A program made the position numbers and the translations under genes. The notes beneath the pieces were generated by a model. That model was given only the letters and a program-made list of their open reading frames with translations. It ran no database searches and was not told where the DNA came from. Positions 8,419 to 16,277 of a DNA stretch of 38,232 nucleotides are shown one piece after another (position 1 is the first letter of the stretch; each line of letters opens with the position of its first letter). This DNA comes from Opitutia bacterium (GTDB taxonomy: Bacteria; Verrucomicrobiota; Verrucomicrobiia; Opitutales; UBA953): assembly GCA_947378905.1 (NCBI GenBank), contig CANCLV010000007.1, positions 1 through 38,232 of the forward strand, in the 5' to 3' direction.

Positions 8419-9264
8419 ATGCAACCCACACTAAAGTGGATAAAACACGGTAACTATACCGATATCATCTACGAGAAAGCCGAAGGCATTGCTCGCGTGA
8501 CGATTAATCGCACCGATCGACGCAACGCTTTCACGCCCGATACGGTTGCTGAAATGATTAAAGCATTTGGCGATGCCCGTGATGATGAAACCATCGGGGT
8601 TGTTCTACTTCGCGGTGCCAACCCTCAGACCGATGGGAAGTTTGCTTTCTGTGCTGGCGGAGATCAAAAAATTCGCGGCAGTAAAGCCGGCGGCTATGTC
8701 GGTAAAGACGGCGTACCTCGTCTCAATGTTTTAGACCTACAGCGACTCATCCGCTCGATGCCTAAAGTAGTCATCGCTCTCGTTGCAGGCTATGCCATCG
8801 GCGGTGGACATGTACTTCATGTTATTTGTGATTTAACAATCGCGGCAGATAATGCTGTCTTCGGCCAAACCGGTCCGACCGTCGGTAGTTTTGATGGCGG
8901 CTTTGGTGCTTCTTATCTCGCACGTCATGTTGGACAAAAGAAAGCCAGAGAGATTTGGTTCCTCTGTCGCCAGTATAATGCCACGCAAGCTCTCGAAATG
9001 GGACTCATCAATACCGTCGTACCCTATGAGCAATTGGATAACGAAGGTATTCAATGGGCTCAGGAAATCATGACCAAGAGTCCTCTCGCTATTCGTTGCC
9101 TAAAATCAGCCTTTAATGCTGAGCTCGATGGGCAAGCTGGTATTCAAGAACTTTCAGGTAACGCCACCCTACTTTATTATTTATCCGAAGAAGGCGATGA
9201 AGGTCGAAAAGCGTGGAACGAAAAACGTCCGCCTAACTTTGGAAAATTCCCTTGGCTACCGTAA
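8419..9264 (+). CDS. menB: 1,4-dihydroxy-2-naphthoyl-CoA synthase
   Basis: MenB cyclises o-succinylbenzoyl-CoA to dihydroxynaphthoyl-CoA in menaquinone synthesis. The ATG at 8419 gives 281 residues, like E. coli MenB (285). The frame is open back to 8257, but that part runs antisense into the neighbouring gene and has no homology. Crotonase-fold features include FCAGGDQKIRG (about 77-87), the oxyanion-hole glycines in GYAIGGGHVLH (about 124-134), QTGPTVGSFDGGFG and the MenB-type ending PPNFGKFPWLP. Other men genes are absent from the window. Menaquinone would serve the respiratory chain that also needs the c-type cytochromes implied by CcsBA. Confidence 0.96.
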   Translation: MQPTLKWIKHGNYTDIIYEKAEGIARVTINRTDRRNAFTPDTVAEMIKAFGDARDDETIGVVLLRGANPQTDGKFAFCAGGDQKIRGSKAGGYVGKDGVPRLNVLDLQRLIRSMPKVVIALVAGYAIGGGHVLHVICDLTIAADNAVFGQTGPTVGSFDGGFGASYLARHVGQKKAREIWFLCRQYNATQALEMGLINTVVPYEQLDNEGIQWAQEIMTKSPLAIRCLKSAFNAELDGQAGIQELSGNATLLYYLSEEGDEGRKAWNEKRPPNFGKFPWLP

Positions 9265-9830
9265 TCCCCATTCGCGTCACCGAACGCGCTCAAGCCCTAG
9301 CCAGTGAAGTTTTGAATATCGGTGACCTGGCTATCGATGCTACCGCAGGCAAAGGTCGTGATACTGCATTCTTAGCAAAGTCCGTCGGCGCAACTGGCTG
9401 GGTGCATTCCTTTGACATTCAACCTGAGGCAATTAACTCGACGCGCAATCTACTCGAAGCCTCAGGGCTCATTGATCGTGTGACACTCCATGAGCGTTCA
9501 CATGCGGAATTAACGGAAGCTCTTCCTGAGTCACACCGTGGAAAAATATCCGTGGCTCTTTTTAATTTGGGATATCTCCCTGGCAGTGATCAAAAAATTA
9601 TCACTCAACCAGAAAGTACAGCCATCGCTCTTCAGTCTGCATTGGCTGAATTGAAAAGTGGTGGACGACTCATCTGCGTGGCCTACACCGGTCATCCAGG
9701 TGGAAAAGAGGAGTCCGATGTCGTTGATAAATTTGCCGAATCAGCCGAAAAAGCAGGCAATACAGTCGAAAAAGTTGGTTACGCACCCTACCAACCCAAG
9801 CCTTGGATTTTAGTCGTTTCGAGGCGTTGA
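9252..9830 (+). CDS. MnmM/YtqB-family SAM-dependent methyltransferase
   Basis: The 192-residue protein is a Rossmann methyltransferase of the former 'rRNA methylase' family (PF06962). Motif I is DATAGKGRDTAFL (about 28-40). Family-specific blocks are FNLGYLPGSDQ and YTGHPGGKEE. In Bacillus subtilis the member YtqB was identified as MnmM, which methylates the 5-aminomethyl group of tRNA wobble uridines; the substrate here is inferred from that. The start is a TTG inside the end of menB (13-bp overlap), chosen because it gives the family N-terminus (VIPIRVTERAQ) and follows a GGAAA stretch. No later start would keep the full domain. Confidence 0.85.
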   Translation: MATVIPIRVTERAQALASEVLNIGDLAIDATAGKGRDTAFLAKSVGATGWVHSFDIQPEAINSTRNLLEASGLIDRVTLHERSHAELTEALPESHRGKISVALFNLGYLPGSDQKIITQPESTAIALQSALAELKSGGRLICVAYTGHPGGKEESDVVDKFAESAEKAGNTVEKVGYAPYQPKPWILVVSRR

Positions 9831-9841
9831 TTATTAGCATT

Positions 9842-9848
9842 GGGGAGG
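9842..9848 (+). promoter_or_regulatory. strong Shine-Dalgarno-like sequence
   Basis: GGGGAGG stands 12 nt before the ATG at 9861 of the HMA-MauE gene. It is worth noting because most genes in this window have no such site. The nearer ATG at 9853 runs into a stop after three codons, so the start at 9861 is preferred although the spacing is slightly long. Confidence 0.5.
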
Positions 9849-9860
9849 TAAGATGAGAAT

Positions 9861-10547
9861 ATGAAATTAACGTATTCCATTACAGGTATGCATTGCGAAA
9901 GTTGTGTTAAGAAAATTGAAAATCAAATTCGCCCACTCGTTAAGGATATCACGGTATCGCTTCACCCACCCAAGGCCGTGATTACGACAGACTCCACTCC
10001 CGACCTGAATAGATTAAATGAGGAGTTACAAAAAATCGGAAAATATAAATTGGATTCTGAAAGTGAATTAACGACTGAAAGCAAACCGTGGTTCAAGACC
10101 TATCAGCCACTTTTCGTCATCGTTTTAATGATTACGTTAGTCTCTCTAAAAAGTTGGCCTGATCGAGAGGCCTTCATGTTAAATTTCATGGCGGGATTTT
10201 TTATCGTCTTCGGTTCGTTCAAGCTCTTCGACTTAGCCGGATTTAAATCAGCCTTTTCGACTTATGATTTACTCGCCCAGACTTGGTCACCTTACGGCCT
10301 ATTTTATCCTTTCCTCGAATTACTCCTAGGCTTTGCGTTTCTCTTTAAATACCAACTTCAATTCGCACTCTGGGGTTCGATTGTGCTGATGGGCTTCGGC
10401 AGCTTAGGCGTGATCAACGCCTTGCGACAAAATAAACAAATTCGCTGTGCCTGCCTTGGAACCAGCTTAAATTTACCCATGTCGACCATCACCCTTATTG
10501 AAGATTTAGTAATGGTAATTATGTCGGTAATGATGTTATTGAAATAA
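9861..10547 (+). CDS. Heavy-metal-associated domain fused to a MauE/DoxX-like membrane protein
   Basis: The 228-residue protein starts with a ferredoxin-fold HMA domain (about 1-70) bearing the metal motif GMHCESC (Cys12 and Cys15), as in copper chaperones and P-type ATPases. After a short linker come four or so membrane segments (about 83-100, 108-125, 150-190 and 205-225), matching the MauE/DoxX redox-associated family. A Cys-Ala-Cys pair (Cys196, Cys198) lies between the last two segments. MauE-type proteins act in disulfide formation or electron delivery at the membrane. A role in copper or thiol handling for periplasmic proteins is plausible inference. The adjacent genes give no direct support. 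Confidence 0.8.
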   Translation: MKLTYSITGMHCESCVKKIENQIRPLVKDITVSLHPPKAVITTDSTPDLNRLNEELQKIGKYKLDSESELTTESKPWFKTYQPLFVIVLMITLVSLKSWPDREAFMLNFMAGFFIVFGSFKLFDLAGFKSAFSTYDLLAQTWSPYGLFYPFLELLLGFAFLFKYQLQFALWGSIVLMGFGSLGVINALRQNKQIRCACLGTSLNLPMSTITLIEDLVMVIMSVMMLLK

Positions 10548-10552
10548 TTATT

Positions 10553-11458
10553 GTGACCACTTCCACCCCACGCGTTATTTTAACTGGTGCTCATGGCCTC
10601 GTCGGACAAGCCGTGGGTGGTACACTCATTCAAGATGGTTTCTCGGTATTTCCTTTAAAGTCACGCCAACAAGGTCCGATGTCGATGGACACCGCCTCGG
10701 GCTGGATCGACAAAAGTTTTTTAGAAAATGCTCATGCCGTCGTTCACCTCTCGGGAGAGCCCATCGCGCAACGTTGGACCGATGCGAGTAAGAATCGCAT
10801 TCTTCTCAGCCGGACAGAAAGCACCGCATTGCTCGCATCCACTTTGGCTCAACTTAAAAATCCACCTAAAGTATTTATTTCTATTTCTGGTATAAATCGC
10901 TACGGCTTTAACCGACCCAACGAAGTTCTAACCGAACAATCCAAAGTCGCGCGTGAAGGTTTTTTAGGCGAAGTCACTGAAGCTTGGGAAGCCGCAACCT
11001 CACCGGCTAAGGAGGCGGGCATTCGAACCGTCCATTTAAGAACTGGCCTCGTCCTCGCAGCCTCCGGTGGCGCTCTCAAAACAATGCTTCCGGCGTTTGT
11101 CGCTGGGTTGGGTGGCAGAATTGGACCTGGCACCCAGCATCTCAGCTGGATCCGACTTGGGGATTTAGCCGCTCTCGTCTCCTGGGTTATTAAAAATGAC
11201 AAAATCGAAGGCGCGGTTAACGCCGTTGCTCCCCAGCCTGTCACACAAATGGCCTTTGCCGAAGAACTTGGGGGCGTGCTTAAGCGCCCAACGTCCATCC
11301 CCATGCCTACTTGGCTGGTATCCACTTTATTTGGTCAAATGGGGGCAGAAACACTTCTTGCCGACCTCGCGGTCATGCCCGAAGTCGCCTTAAAATCAGG
11401 TTTCAAATTTAACACACCAGAACTTAAAGCCGCCCTAGTTAAAGCATTGAAGGAATGA
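10553..11458 (+). CDS. TIGR01777-family NAD(P)-dependent epimerase (YfcH-like SDR)
   Basis: This is a 301-residue extended short-chain dehydrogenase. The N-terminal cofactor loop is TGAHGLVGQAV (about 11-21). LSGEPIAQRWTDASKNRI is the characteristic TIGR01777 block, and the C-terminal part contains LSWIRLGDLAAL and the DUF1731-type end (PMPTWLVSTLFGQMGAE). The family is widespread, related to plant SULA and E. coli YfcH, and has no settled substrate. A conserved Tyr is present in SGINRYGF. The GTG start at 10553 follows the HMA-MauE stop by 5 bp, so the two are probably co-transcribed. Confidence 0.93.
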   Translation: MTTSTPRVILTGAHGLVGQAVGGTLIQDGFSVFPLKSRQQGPMSMDTASGWIDKSFLENAHAVVHLSGEPIAQRWTDASKNRILLSRTESTALLASTLAQLKNPPKVFISISGINRYGFNRPNEVLTEQSKVAREGFLGEVTEAWEAATSPAKEAGIRTVHLRTGLVLAASGGALKTMLPAFVAGLGGRIGPGTQHLSWIRLGDLAALVSWVIKNDKIEGAVNAVAPQPVTQMAFAEELGGVLKRPTSIPMPTWLVSTLFGQMGAETLLADLAVMPEVALKSGFKFNTPELKAALVKALKE

Positions 11459-11502
11459 TTTTAGATTGAGTTTAGAATAGTAAATCGAAATGTTAACTCA
11501 GT

Positions 11503-12234
11503 ATGTCTCGTAAACATTCACTCACTTTATCGCTAGTTTTAATGACGTCAGTTCTTTTGGTTGTGGGTTGTGATGACAACAAAGAGTCCAACGCGAGAAC
11601 GTTCGAACTCGATGACCCTGAGTTTCGTCAAGGTCTCACTTACGAAAAGCAACACGAGTCCCGTCGGGCACTCGAATGTTTCTTACGGGTGATTGATTCA
11701 CGCAAAGGTGCAGCGGAGTCACACCTCGAAGCAGGCCGTATGTACATCGACTTAAAAGACCCCCTCCCTGCTATCTATCACTTTAACGAATACATCCGCC
11801 TCAAGCCTACCTCGGATCAAAGTAAAATCGTACGTCAGATGATTAAAACTGCCGAAAAACTTTATTTGGAGCAAATCCCTGGAAGACCACTCGAACCAGA
11901 CGCCGTCGGCACGACTGATCAGTATTCCCAACTACAAAAATTGAAATCTGAGAACGAAAGATTGAAACGTGAAGTCTCCGAACTTTCCCGTATCAATAAA
12001 GTCAGCGAAGCCCCACTCACTCCATCAGCTTCAACGACCAATTCTAAAACAACCTCTACCGGAACAAAAACGACCACGACTTATGTTATCAAATCGGGCG
12101 ACAGCCTTTCTTCTATCTCCAGAAAATTTTACGGTACCGACCAAAGAAAAACTGAAATTTATAACGCCAACAAAACTAAGATTAAAAATCCAACCAAGTT
12201 ACAAGTGGGCGTGACCATTGAAATTCCACAGTAA
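11503..12234 (+). CDS. Lipoprotein with TPR-like region, coiled coil and C-terminal LysM
   Basis: This 243-residue protein has a signal with lipobox V-V-G-C (Cys23). Residues about 40-115 form a TPR-like pair of helices (LTYEKQHESRRALECFLRV and AESHLEAGRMYIDL). A short coiled coil follows (about 142-165, LQKLKSENERLKREVSEL), then a Ser/Thr-rich linker. A LysM domain occupies about 195-243 (VIKSGDSLSSISRKFYG to the end) and should bind peptidoglycan. The whole suggests an envelope scaffold tethered to a membrane by lipid and to the wall by LysM. It lies 2 bp upstream of recF, with which it is probably co-transcribed, though no shared function is evident. Confidence 0.9.
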   Translation: MSRKHSLTLSLVLMTSVLLVVGCDDNKESNARTFELDDPEFRQGLTYEKQHESRRALECFLRVIDSRKGAAESHLEAGRMYIDLKDPLPAIYHFNEYIRLKPTSDQSKIVRQMIKTAEKLYLEQIPGRPLEPDAVGTTDQYSQLQKLKSENERLKREVSELSRINKVSEAPLTPSASTTNSKTTSTGTKTTTTYVIKSGDSLSSISRKFYGTDQRKTEIYNANKTKIKNPTKLQVGVTIEIPQ

Positions 12235-12236
12235 TT

Positions 12237-13295
12237 ATGCGTATAACCCGCATTCGCACGGTCGACTTTCGAAACTTAGTTTTTGCGGATGTAGTTACAG
12301 ATAATAATCACGTTTTCCTCACCGGCGATAATGGCCAAGGTAAAACCAATCTACTTGAAGCGGCCGGGTTGGTTTCAACCTTTCGTTCGTTTCGCACCAA
12401 CGAAATTACCCCACTTATTCGTAAAGACTGCAAAGAGGCCCGTGTTCGACTCGATATTAAAGATGGCTCAGGAGATCAAGTAGTCGAAATTCAATTAGCC
12501 AAGGGCTCACGCAAAGCGGTCGTAAACAACACTCCGGTTCGCTCAGTCTCACAACACCTTGGACTTTTTCCTACGGTCGTTTTTTGTTCCGACGATTTAA
12601 GATTAATTCGCGGACAACCTTCTAATCGTCGACGCTGGATGGATGCCGCGATTGGCAGCACCGACGCAAATTATCTTAACGCGGTTCGTGATTACCAACG
12701 CGCCCTCGAAGGTAGAAATGCGTTATTAAAAATGGAGAGACCGTCCGACGACGAACTGCGTGCATTTGAAAAAATTATGTACGCCGCTGCGGTAGTTATA
12801 AATCAAACGCGTGTGGCCATAATCCCTGAACTAGCTGAAACACTTCGCGAGACATGCACACGCTCTGGTTTCCCCAACAAAGGTGCTGATCTTATTTTTC
12901 AAGCCGACACTCCGATTGACTCACTCGCCGAACTTTGGGAAAAAAATCGGGCAGCTGAAAAAATCACTGGGACCACATTGCGTGGACCACAGAAGGATGA
13001 TTTTAAGGTTCTGTTCGAAGGCCAAGATGCCTCCGACTTCGCCTCCGAGGGCCAACAGCGTTTACTGGTTTTAGCCCTTTGTTTGGGACGTCTAAAACGA
13101 GACGAACTTCGTACCCCCACCCCACCCGTGATTCTGGCAGACGATGTGCTCGGAGAACTGGATGATACCCGCAGGCGGGCATTTTGGAAGGAAGTCGGCG
13201 ATTCCCATCAAGTAATCGCCACGGGAACCATCCCACCCCCATCTGGCAACTGGCTTACCTATAAAGTCAGCGAAGGAACCTATACCCAAGTTTGA
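12237..13295 (+). CDS. recF: DNA replication and repair protein RecF
   Basis: RecF is an SMC-like ATPase that, with RecO and RecR, loads RecA at gapped DNA. The 352-residue length is typical. Walker A is GDNGQGKTN (30-38). The ABC-type signature is SEGQQRLLVLAL (about 269-280), and Walker B with the D-loop is ILADDVLGELD (about 299-309). The ATG lies two bases after the LysM gene stop and has no Shine-Dalgarno sequence. RecF is often next to dnaN and gyrB; here it sits between an envelope lipoprotein and secG instead. Confidence 0.97.
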   Translation: MRITRIRTVDFRNLVFADVVTDNNHVFLTGDNGQGKTNLLEAAGLVSTFRSFRTNEITPLIRKDCKEARVRLDIKDGSGDQVVEIQLAKGSRKAVVNNTPVRSVSQHLGLFPTVVFCSDDLRLIRGQPSNRRRWMDAAIGSTDANYLNAVRDYQRALEGRNALLKMERPSDDELRAFEKIMYAAAVVINQTRVAIIPELAETLRETCTRSGFPNKGADLIFQADTPIDSLAELWEKNRAAEKITGTTLRGPQKDDFKVLFEGQDASDFASEGQQRLLVLALCLGRLKRDELRTPTPPVILADDVLGELDDTRRRAFWKEVGDSHQVIATGTIPPPSGNWLTYKVSEGTYTQV

Positions 13296-13322
13296 TTTTG
13301 GCGTTGTTTTATGAGCACCAGA

Positions 13323-13337
13323 CCCCTTGGATAGGGG
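13323..13337 (+). promoter_or_regulatory. hairpin covering the secG Shine-Dalgarno sequence
   Basis: CCCCT (13323-13327) can pair perfectly with AGGGG (13333-13337) around the 5-nt loop TGGAT. The AGGGG arm is the only plausible ribosome binding site for the secG ATG at 13339. In the RNA this would hide the site and could tune secG translation. The stem is short but four of its five pairs are G-C. Confidence 0.4.
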
Positions 13338-13338
13338 C

Positions 13339-13767
13339 ATGACCGACTTTCTGCTCTACGCCGCCGTTGTCTTCTTATTTTTAGTCAGCGTTCTCGTTGT
13401 ACTCATCATTCTCATGCAGCGCCCAAGCGCCAACGCCGGAATGGGATCCGCTCTCGGTGGCGGTGCCGCTGAAAGTGTCTTCGGTGGTGAATCAGCAAAC
13501 GTGCTCACAAAAATGACTACCACTTTAACGGTGATTTTGTTCGTTTTAAGTTTTGGTTTATACCTCGGTTTCGTTGCTCGTGAAAACAAAGGCCCTAAAG
13601 CCCTCGCACCGGCACCTGCCGTAACTGCACCTGTTAAACCAGAACCAGTTAAAGCGACGCCTGCCGCACCTGCAGCACCTGTCACTAATTCCGTCAGCAC
13701 ACCTGCTGCGCCTGTTAAGTCTGAACCAGTCCCAGTGGCACCTGCTGCACCGGGAGCCAAACAGTAA
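13339..13767 (+). CDS. secG: Preprotein translocase subunit SecG with Pro/Ala-rich tail
   Basis: SecG is the small accessory subunit of the SecYEG channel. I use the ATG at 13339 (142 residues) rather than the in-frame TTG at 13327, which lies inside a hairpin. Two membrane segments are present (about 4-24 and 57-77), with the conserved loop IILMQRPSANAGMGSALGGG between them. After about residue 88 comes an unusual tail of about 54 residues built from repeated AP, PVK and PAAP units. E. coli SecG has 110 residues, so the extra length is this low-complexity tail. The following gene encodes an exported LolA-like protein that would use Sec. Confidence 0.93.
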   Translation: MTDFLLYAAVVFLFLVSVLVVLIILMQRPSANAGMGSALGGGAAESVFGGESANVLTKMTTTLTVILFVLSFGLYLGFVARENKGPKALAPAPAVTAPVKPEPVKATPAAPAAPVTNSVSTPAAPVKSEPVPVAPAAPGAKQ

Positions 13768-13773
13768 TCTGCA

Positions 13774-14616
13774 GTGTCACGACTTTTACTCAGCTTGTTA
13801 ATTTGCTGGGTGGCTCTGTCATGCCCACCTCAAGGTCTTGCCCAAGGCAACTTTGATGATGATGGCTTTGCCCAATTAAATAGCGAACAAAGCGATCAAG
13901 TTTTACAGCTCTTCCGCCAATCCCGAATCCCGGGAAATTTCTTTCTTAAATTTAATATAATTCACAAGCCTCGCTTAGGTGAAAATAAAAATCCCATAGA
14001 AGGCGCCCTCTGGGCTGGCTGGGTAGACTATGGTCCACAAGTCCGCGCCGAAATATTTGATAAAGAAGGACAAACGCAGTTATCGTTCATCGCCGTTAAG
14101 AATTTTAAACAGTCATCACTCTGGATTTCTAATAACTTAAAACCCGCTCAAGCCGGAAATTCTCACGAAGCCAGCGAACCCATCGTACCAGGATTAATTC
14201 TCAGTGCATTCGATATTAACCTGCCGTTCACACACTGGAAAGATACACGTTACACCGCGACTCTCAGATCTCGCGGCCGTGGTGTACACTTCTTCGAAGC
14301 TATTAATCCAACTCAGAGTGAACCTGCTAAAGTAGTCTATGGTATTGATCGTGCTTACGGCGCTCTCACGGAAGCAACGTATTACAGTCAAACCGGCAAA
14401 ATTACACGCACTCTAAAAATCGAAGACTTTGCCAAAGTCGATGGCCAGTGGATGGTCAGCACTTGCAGTGTTCGGGATGAAACCACACGAGATATCGATG
14501 TCTTAAAAATTACCGATGCGGCCGTACGCATCAATTTACTAGATCATACTTTCAGTCCTGAATCTTTAGTAGAAAAAGCCAAGTTTCCCACTCCAGCCGA
14601 GTTAAAAAATCTTTAA
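13774..14616 (+). CDS. Exported LolA-like (outer-membrane lipoprotein-sorting type) protein
   Basis: The 280-residue product starts with GTG and has a signal peptide (hydrophobic to about residue 16, probable cleavage after LAQ at 24). A lipobox reading (A-L-S-C) is less likely. The mature part is predicted to be beta-rich, with FLKFNIIHKPRLGENKNP, YSQTGKITRTLKIEDFAKVDGQWMV broken over residues about 208-232, and a DHTFSPESL ending. This pattern fits the LolA-like family (PF17131 kind) often annotated as 'outer membrane lipoprotein-sorting protein'. It is a relative of LolA, not clearly the canonical carrier. It sits 6 bp after secG and 2 bp before the Nif3-like gene. Confidence 0.75.
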   Translation: MSRLLLSLLICWVALSCPPQGLAQGNFDDDGFAQLNSEQSDQVLQLFRQSRIPGNFFLKFNIIHKPRLGENKNPIEGALWAGWVDYGPQVRAEIFDKEGQTQLSFIAVKNFKQSSLWISNNLKPAQAGNSHEASEPIVPGLILSAFDINLPFTHWKDTRYTATLRSRGRGVHFFEAINPTQSEPAKVVYGIDRAYGALTEATYYSQTGKITRTLKIEDFAKVDGQWMVSTCSVRDETTRDIDVLKITDAAVRINLLDHTFSPESLVEKAKFPTPAELKNL

Positions 14617-14618
14617 TC

Positions 14619-15374
14619 ATGAGCGCCTCAGCTTCAACAATTACACAGTTTTGTAATCTGATTACCAATAATACGAAAATTAAAGATTTTCCTGGGGCAA
14701 ACAACGGCCTGCAATTTAAGGGTAAAAACAAAGTGCGTAAGGTAGGTGCCGCCGTCGACGCTGGTGCTAAAGTTTTTGAACAAGCCGCTAAACGCGGCAT
14801 AGATTATTTAATCGTTCACCACGGAATTCATTGGTCGACCGTCTCTCCTAAAAATGAAGTAAAGAAACTGCGCCAAGCCGCACTCAAGAAAAGCCAGTTG
14901 TCACTTTACTCGAGCCATCTCCCACTCGATGCCCATCCCGCGATTGGTAATAATACTTTAATTGCTCAAGACCTCGGCCTGAAAGTCATACGCTGGTTTG
15001 TGGATTTTAAAGGCCTGCCTATTGCTTGTATCTGCCGCGGTATCAGTCGTAAAAAATTAAATCAGCGTCTAAAGAAATCCTATCCTCAAACTTTCAAGGC
15101 TATCGAATTCGGATCCAAGAATCCAAAGTGGATTGCCATTCTCAGCGGTAGCGGACGCAGTGCACTCCCCTACTTAAAGTCTGAAAATTGTGATACACTT
15201 ATCACGGGTGAACTTCGTGAAGAACATTTCAACGAAGCACAGGAACAAGGATGGAATCTTTACCCTTGCGGACATTATGCGACCGAAACCTGGGGCGTGA
15301 AAGCACTCGCCGCTGCCGTATCAGCAGAGTTTGATATCCCTTGGGAGTTTATCTCGACCGATAATCCCCTCTAA
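14619..15374 (+). CDS. Nif3-like dinuclear metal centre protein (YbgI/DUF34)
   Basis: The 251-residue protein has the metal-binding histidines IVHHG (His67, His68), the HLPLDAHPAIGNN block (Asp104) and the C-terminal CGHYATETWG motif (His219, Glu223). These are the conserved ligands of the YbgI/NIF3 toroid. A GTP cyclohydrolase-like or metal-chaperone role has been suggested for the family, but no activity is settled. The ATG follows the previous stop by 2 bp and its own stop is 2 bp before gluQ, so it lies inside a compact run starting at recF or secG. Confidence 0.92.
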   Translation: MSASASTITQFCNLITNNTKIKDFPGANNGLQFKGKNKVRKVGAAVDAGAKVFEQAAKRGIDYLIVHHGIHWSTVSPKNEVKKLRQAALKKSQLSLYSSHLPLDAHPAIGNNTLIAQDLGLKVIRWFVDFKGLPIACICRGISRKKLNQRLKKSYPQTFKAIEFGSKNPKWIAILSGSGRSALPYLKSENCDTLITGELREEHFNEAQEQGWNLYPCGHYATETWGVKALAAAVSAEFDIPWEFISTDNPL

Positions 15375-15376
15375 GC

Positions 15377-16231
15377 ATGTCAGGCTATCGCGGTCGCATC
15401 GCTCCCACACCCACAGGCTTATTACACGTGGGGCATTCCCGTACCTTCGCTCAAGCTGCGGAACGTGCTTTACGTGCCAATGGACAGCTTATTTTCCGTA
15501 TCGAAGATTTAGACTCTCACCGTTGTCGCAACGAGTTCGCCCAGAGGTCAATGGATGACTGTCGCTGGCTAGGTTTCGAGTGGAACGAAGGTCCCGATGT
15601 CGGTGGCCCATTCGGGCCCTATACGCAGTCGCAAAGAATCAACTATTATTTAGAAATCTGGAAACAATTACATGCCACTGGACTAATCTATCCGTGTGAC
15701 AAATCGCGCAAAGATGTCGAACGCGCACTAGTCGCACCTCACGTCGAGGATGATCAAGAGCCGATTTTTCCGATTGAGTTTCGGTCTGATAAAAATCTCG
15801 GAAGTGACGCCACTGAACCCGGAAATCAAAACTGGAGATTCAGAGTTCCGTTGGGTGAAGAAATTAAATTCGTCGATCAGTTACAAGATCCACAGTCGTT
15901 CACATCAGGTAAAGATTTCGGCGACTTCCTCGTTTGGCGAAAAGATGGCTTTCCTTCTTACGAGCTCGCTGTCGTCGCCGACGATCATGCCATGAAGATC
16001 ACAGAAGTAGTTCGCGGTGCCGACTTACTCCTCTCCACAGCTCGACAGATTTTGCTGTATCGCGCACTCAATTGGACTGCACCACAATGGGCACACGTCG
16101 CCCTGGTCAAAGACGCCCAAGGACAACGCCTCGCTAAACGCACCCAAGGCCTCTCTATCCAAGAACTACGCGAGAAAGGCCACACTCCCGAAGCCGTTTT
16201 GAGTGCACCCCTAGATACACTCTCAAAATAA
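15377..16231 (+). CDS. gluQ: Glutamyl-Q tRNA(Asp) synthetase
   Basis: GluQ glutamylates queuosine in the anticodon of tRNA(Asp). At 284 residues it has only the class I catalytic part of GluRS and no anticodon-binding domain, which separates it from GltX. The HIGH motif is HVGH (17-20) in APTPTGLLHVGHS, and the KMSKS-like loop is RLAKRTQGLS near residue 252-261. The E. coli enzyme has a Cys-rich zinc site with a CxC pair; here the matching segment is YPCDKSR with only Cys107, so zinc binding seems lost. Queuosine synthesis genes are not in the window. Confidence 0.93.
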   Translation: MSGYRGRIAPTPTGLLHVGHSRTFAQAAERALRANGQLIFRIEDLDSHRCRNEFAQRSMDDCRWLGFEWNEGPDVGGPFGPYTQSQRINYYLEIWKQLHATGLIYPCDKSRKDVERALVAPHVEDDQEPIFPIEFRSDKNLGSDATEPGNQNWRFRVPLGEEIKFVDQLQDPQSFTSGKDFGDFLVWRKDGFPSYELAVVADDHAMKITEVVRGADLLLSTARQILLYRALNWTAPQWAHVALVKDAQGQRLAKRTQGLSIQELREKGHTPEAVLSAPLDTLSK

Positions 16232-16243
16232 ACCGAGTATTCA

Positions 16244-16271
16244 TTGCCTTAAATTACCTTAACCATAGATA
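16244..16271 (+). promoter_or_regulatory. candidate promoter of the sirB/cbiX-like gene
   Basis: TTGCCT (16244-16249) is followed after 16 bp by TAGATA (16266-16271). The ATG is only 6 nt further on, so a transcript from here would have little or no leader. Read by eye only. Confidence 0.35.
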
Positions 16272-16277
16272 AACTTT

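Noticed and set aside
10900..11325. 141-codon minus-strand open frame within the epimerase gene
   Set aside because: It is a shadow of a conserved SDR gene with no start context or motif.
13356..13760. 134-codon minus-strand open frame opposite secG
   Set aside because: It is a mirror of the repetitive SecG tail, giving Gly/Ala/Thr repeats typical of an antisense shadow.
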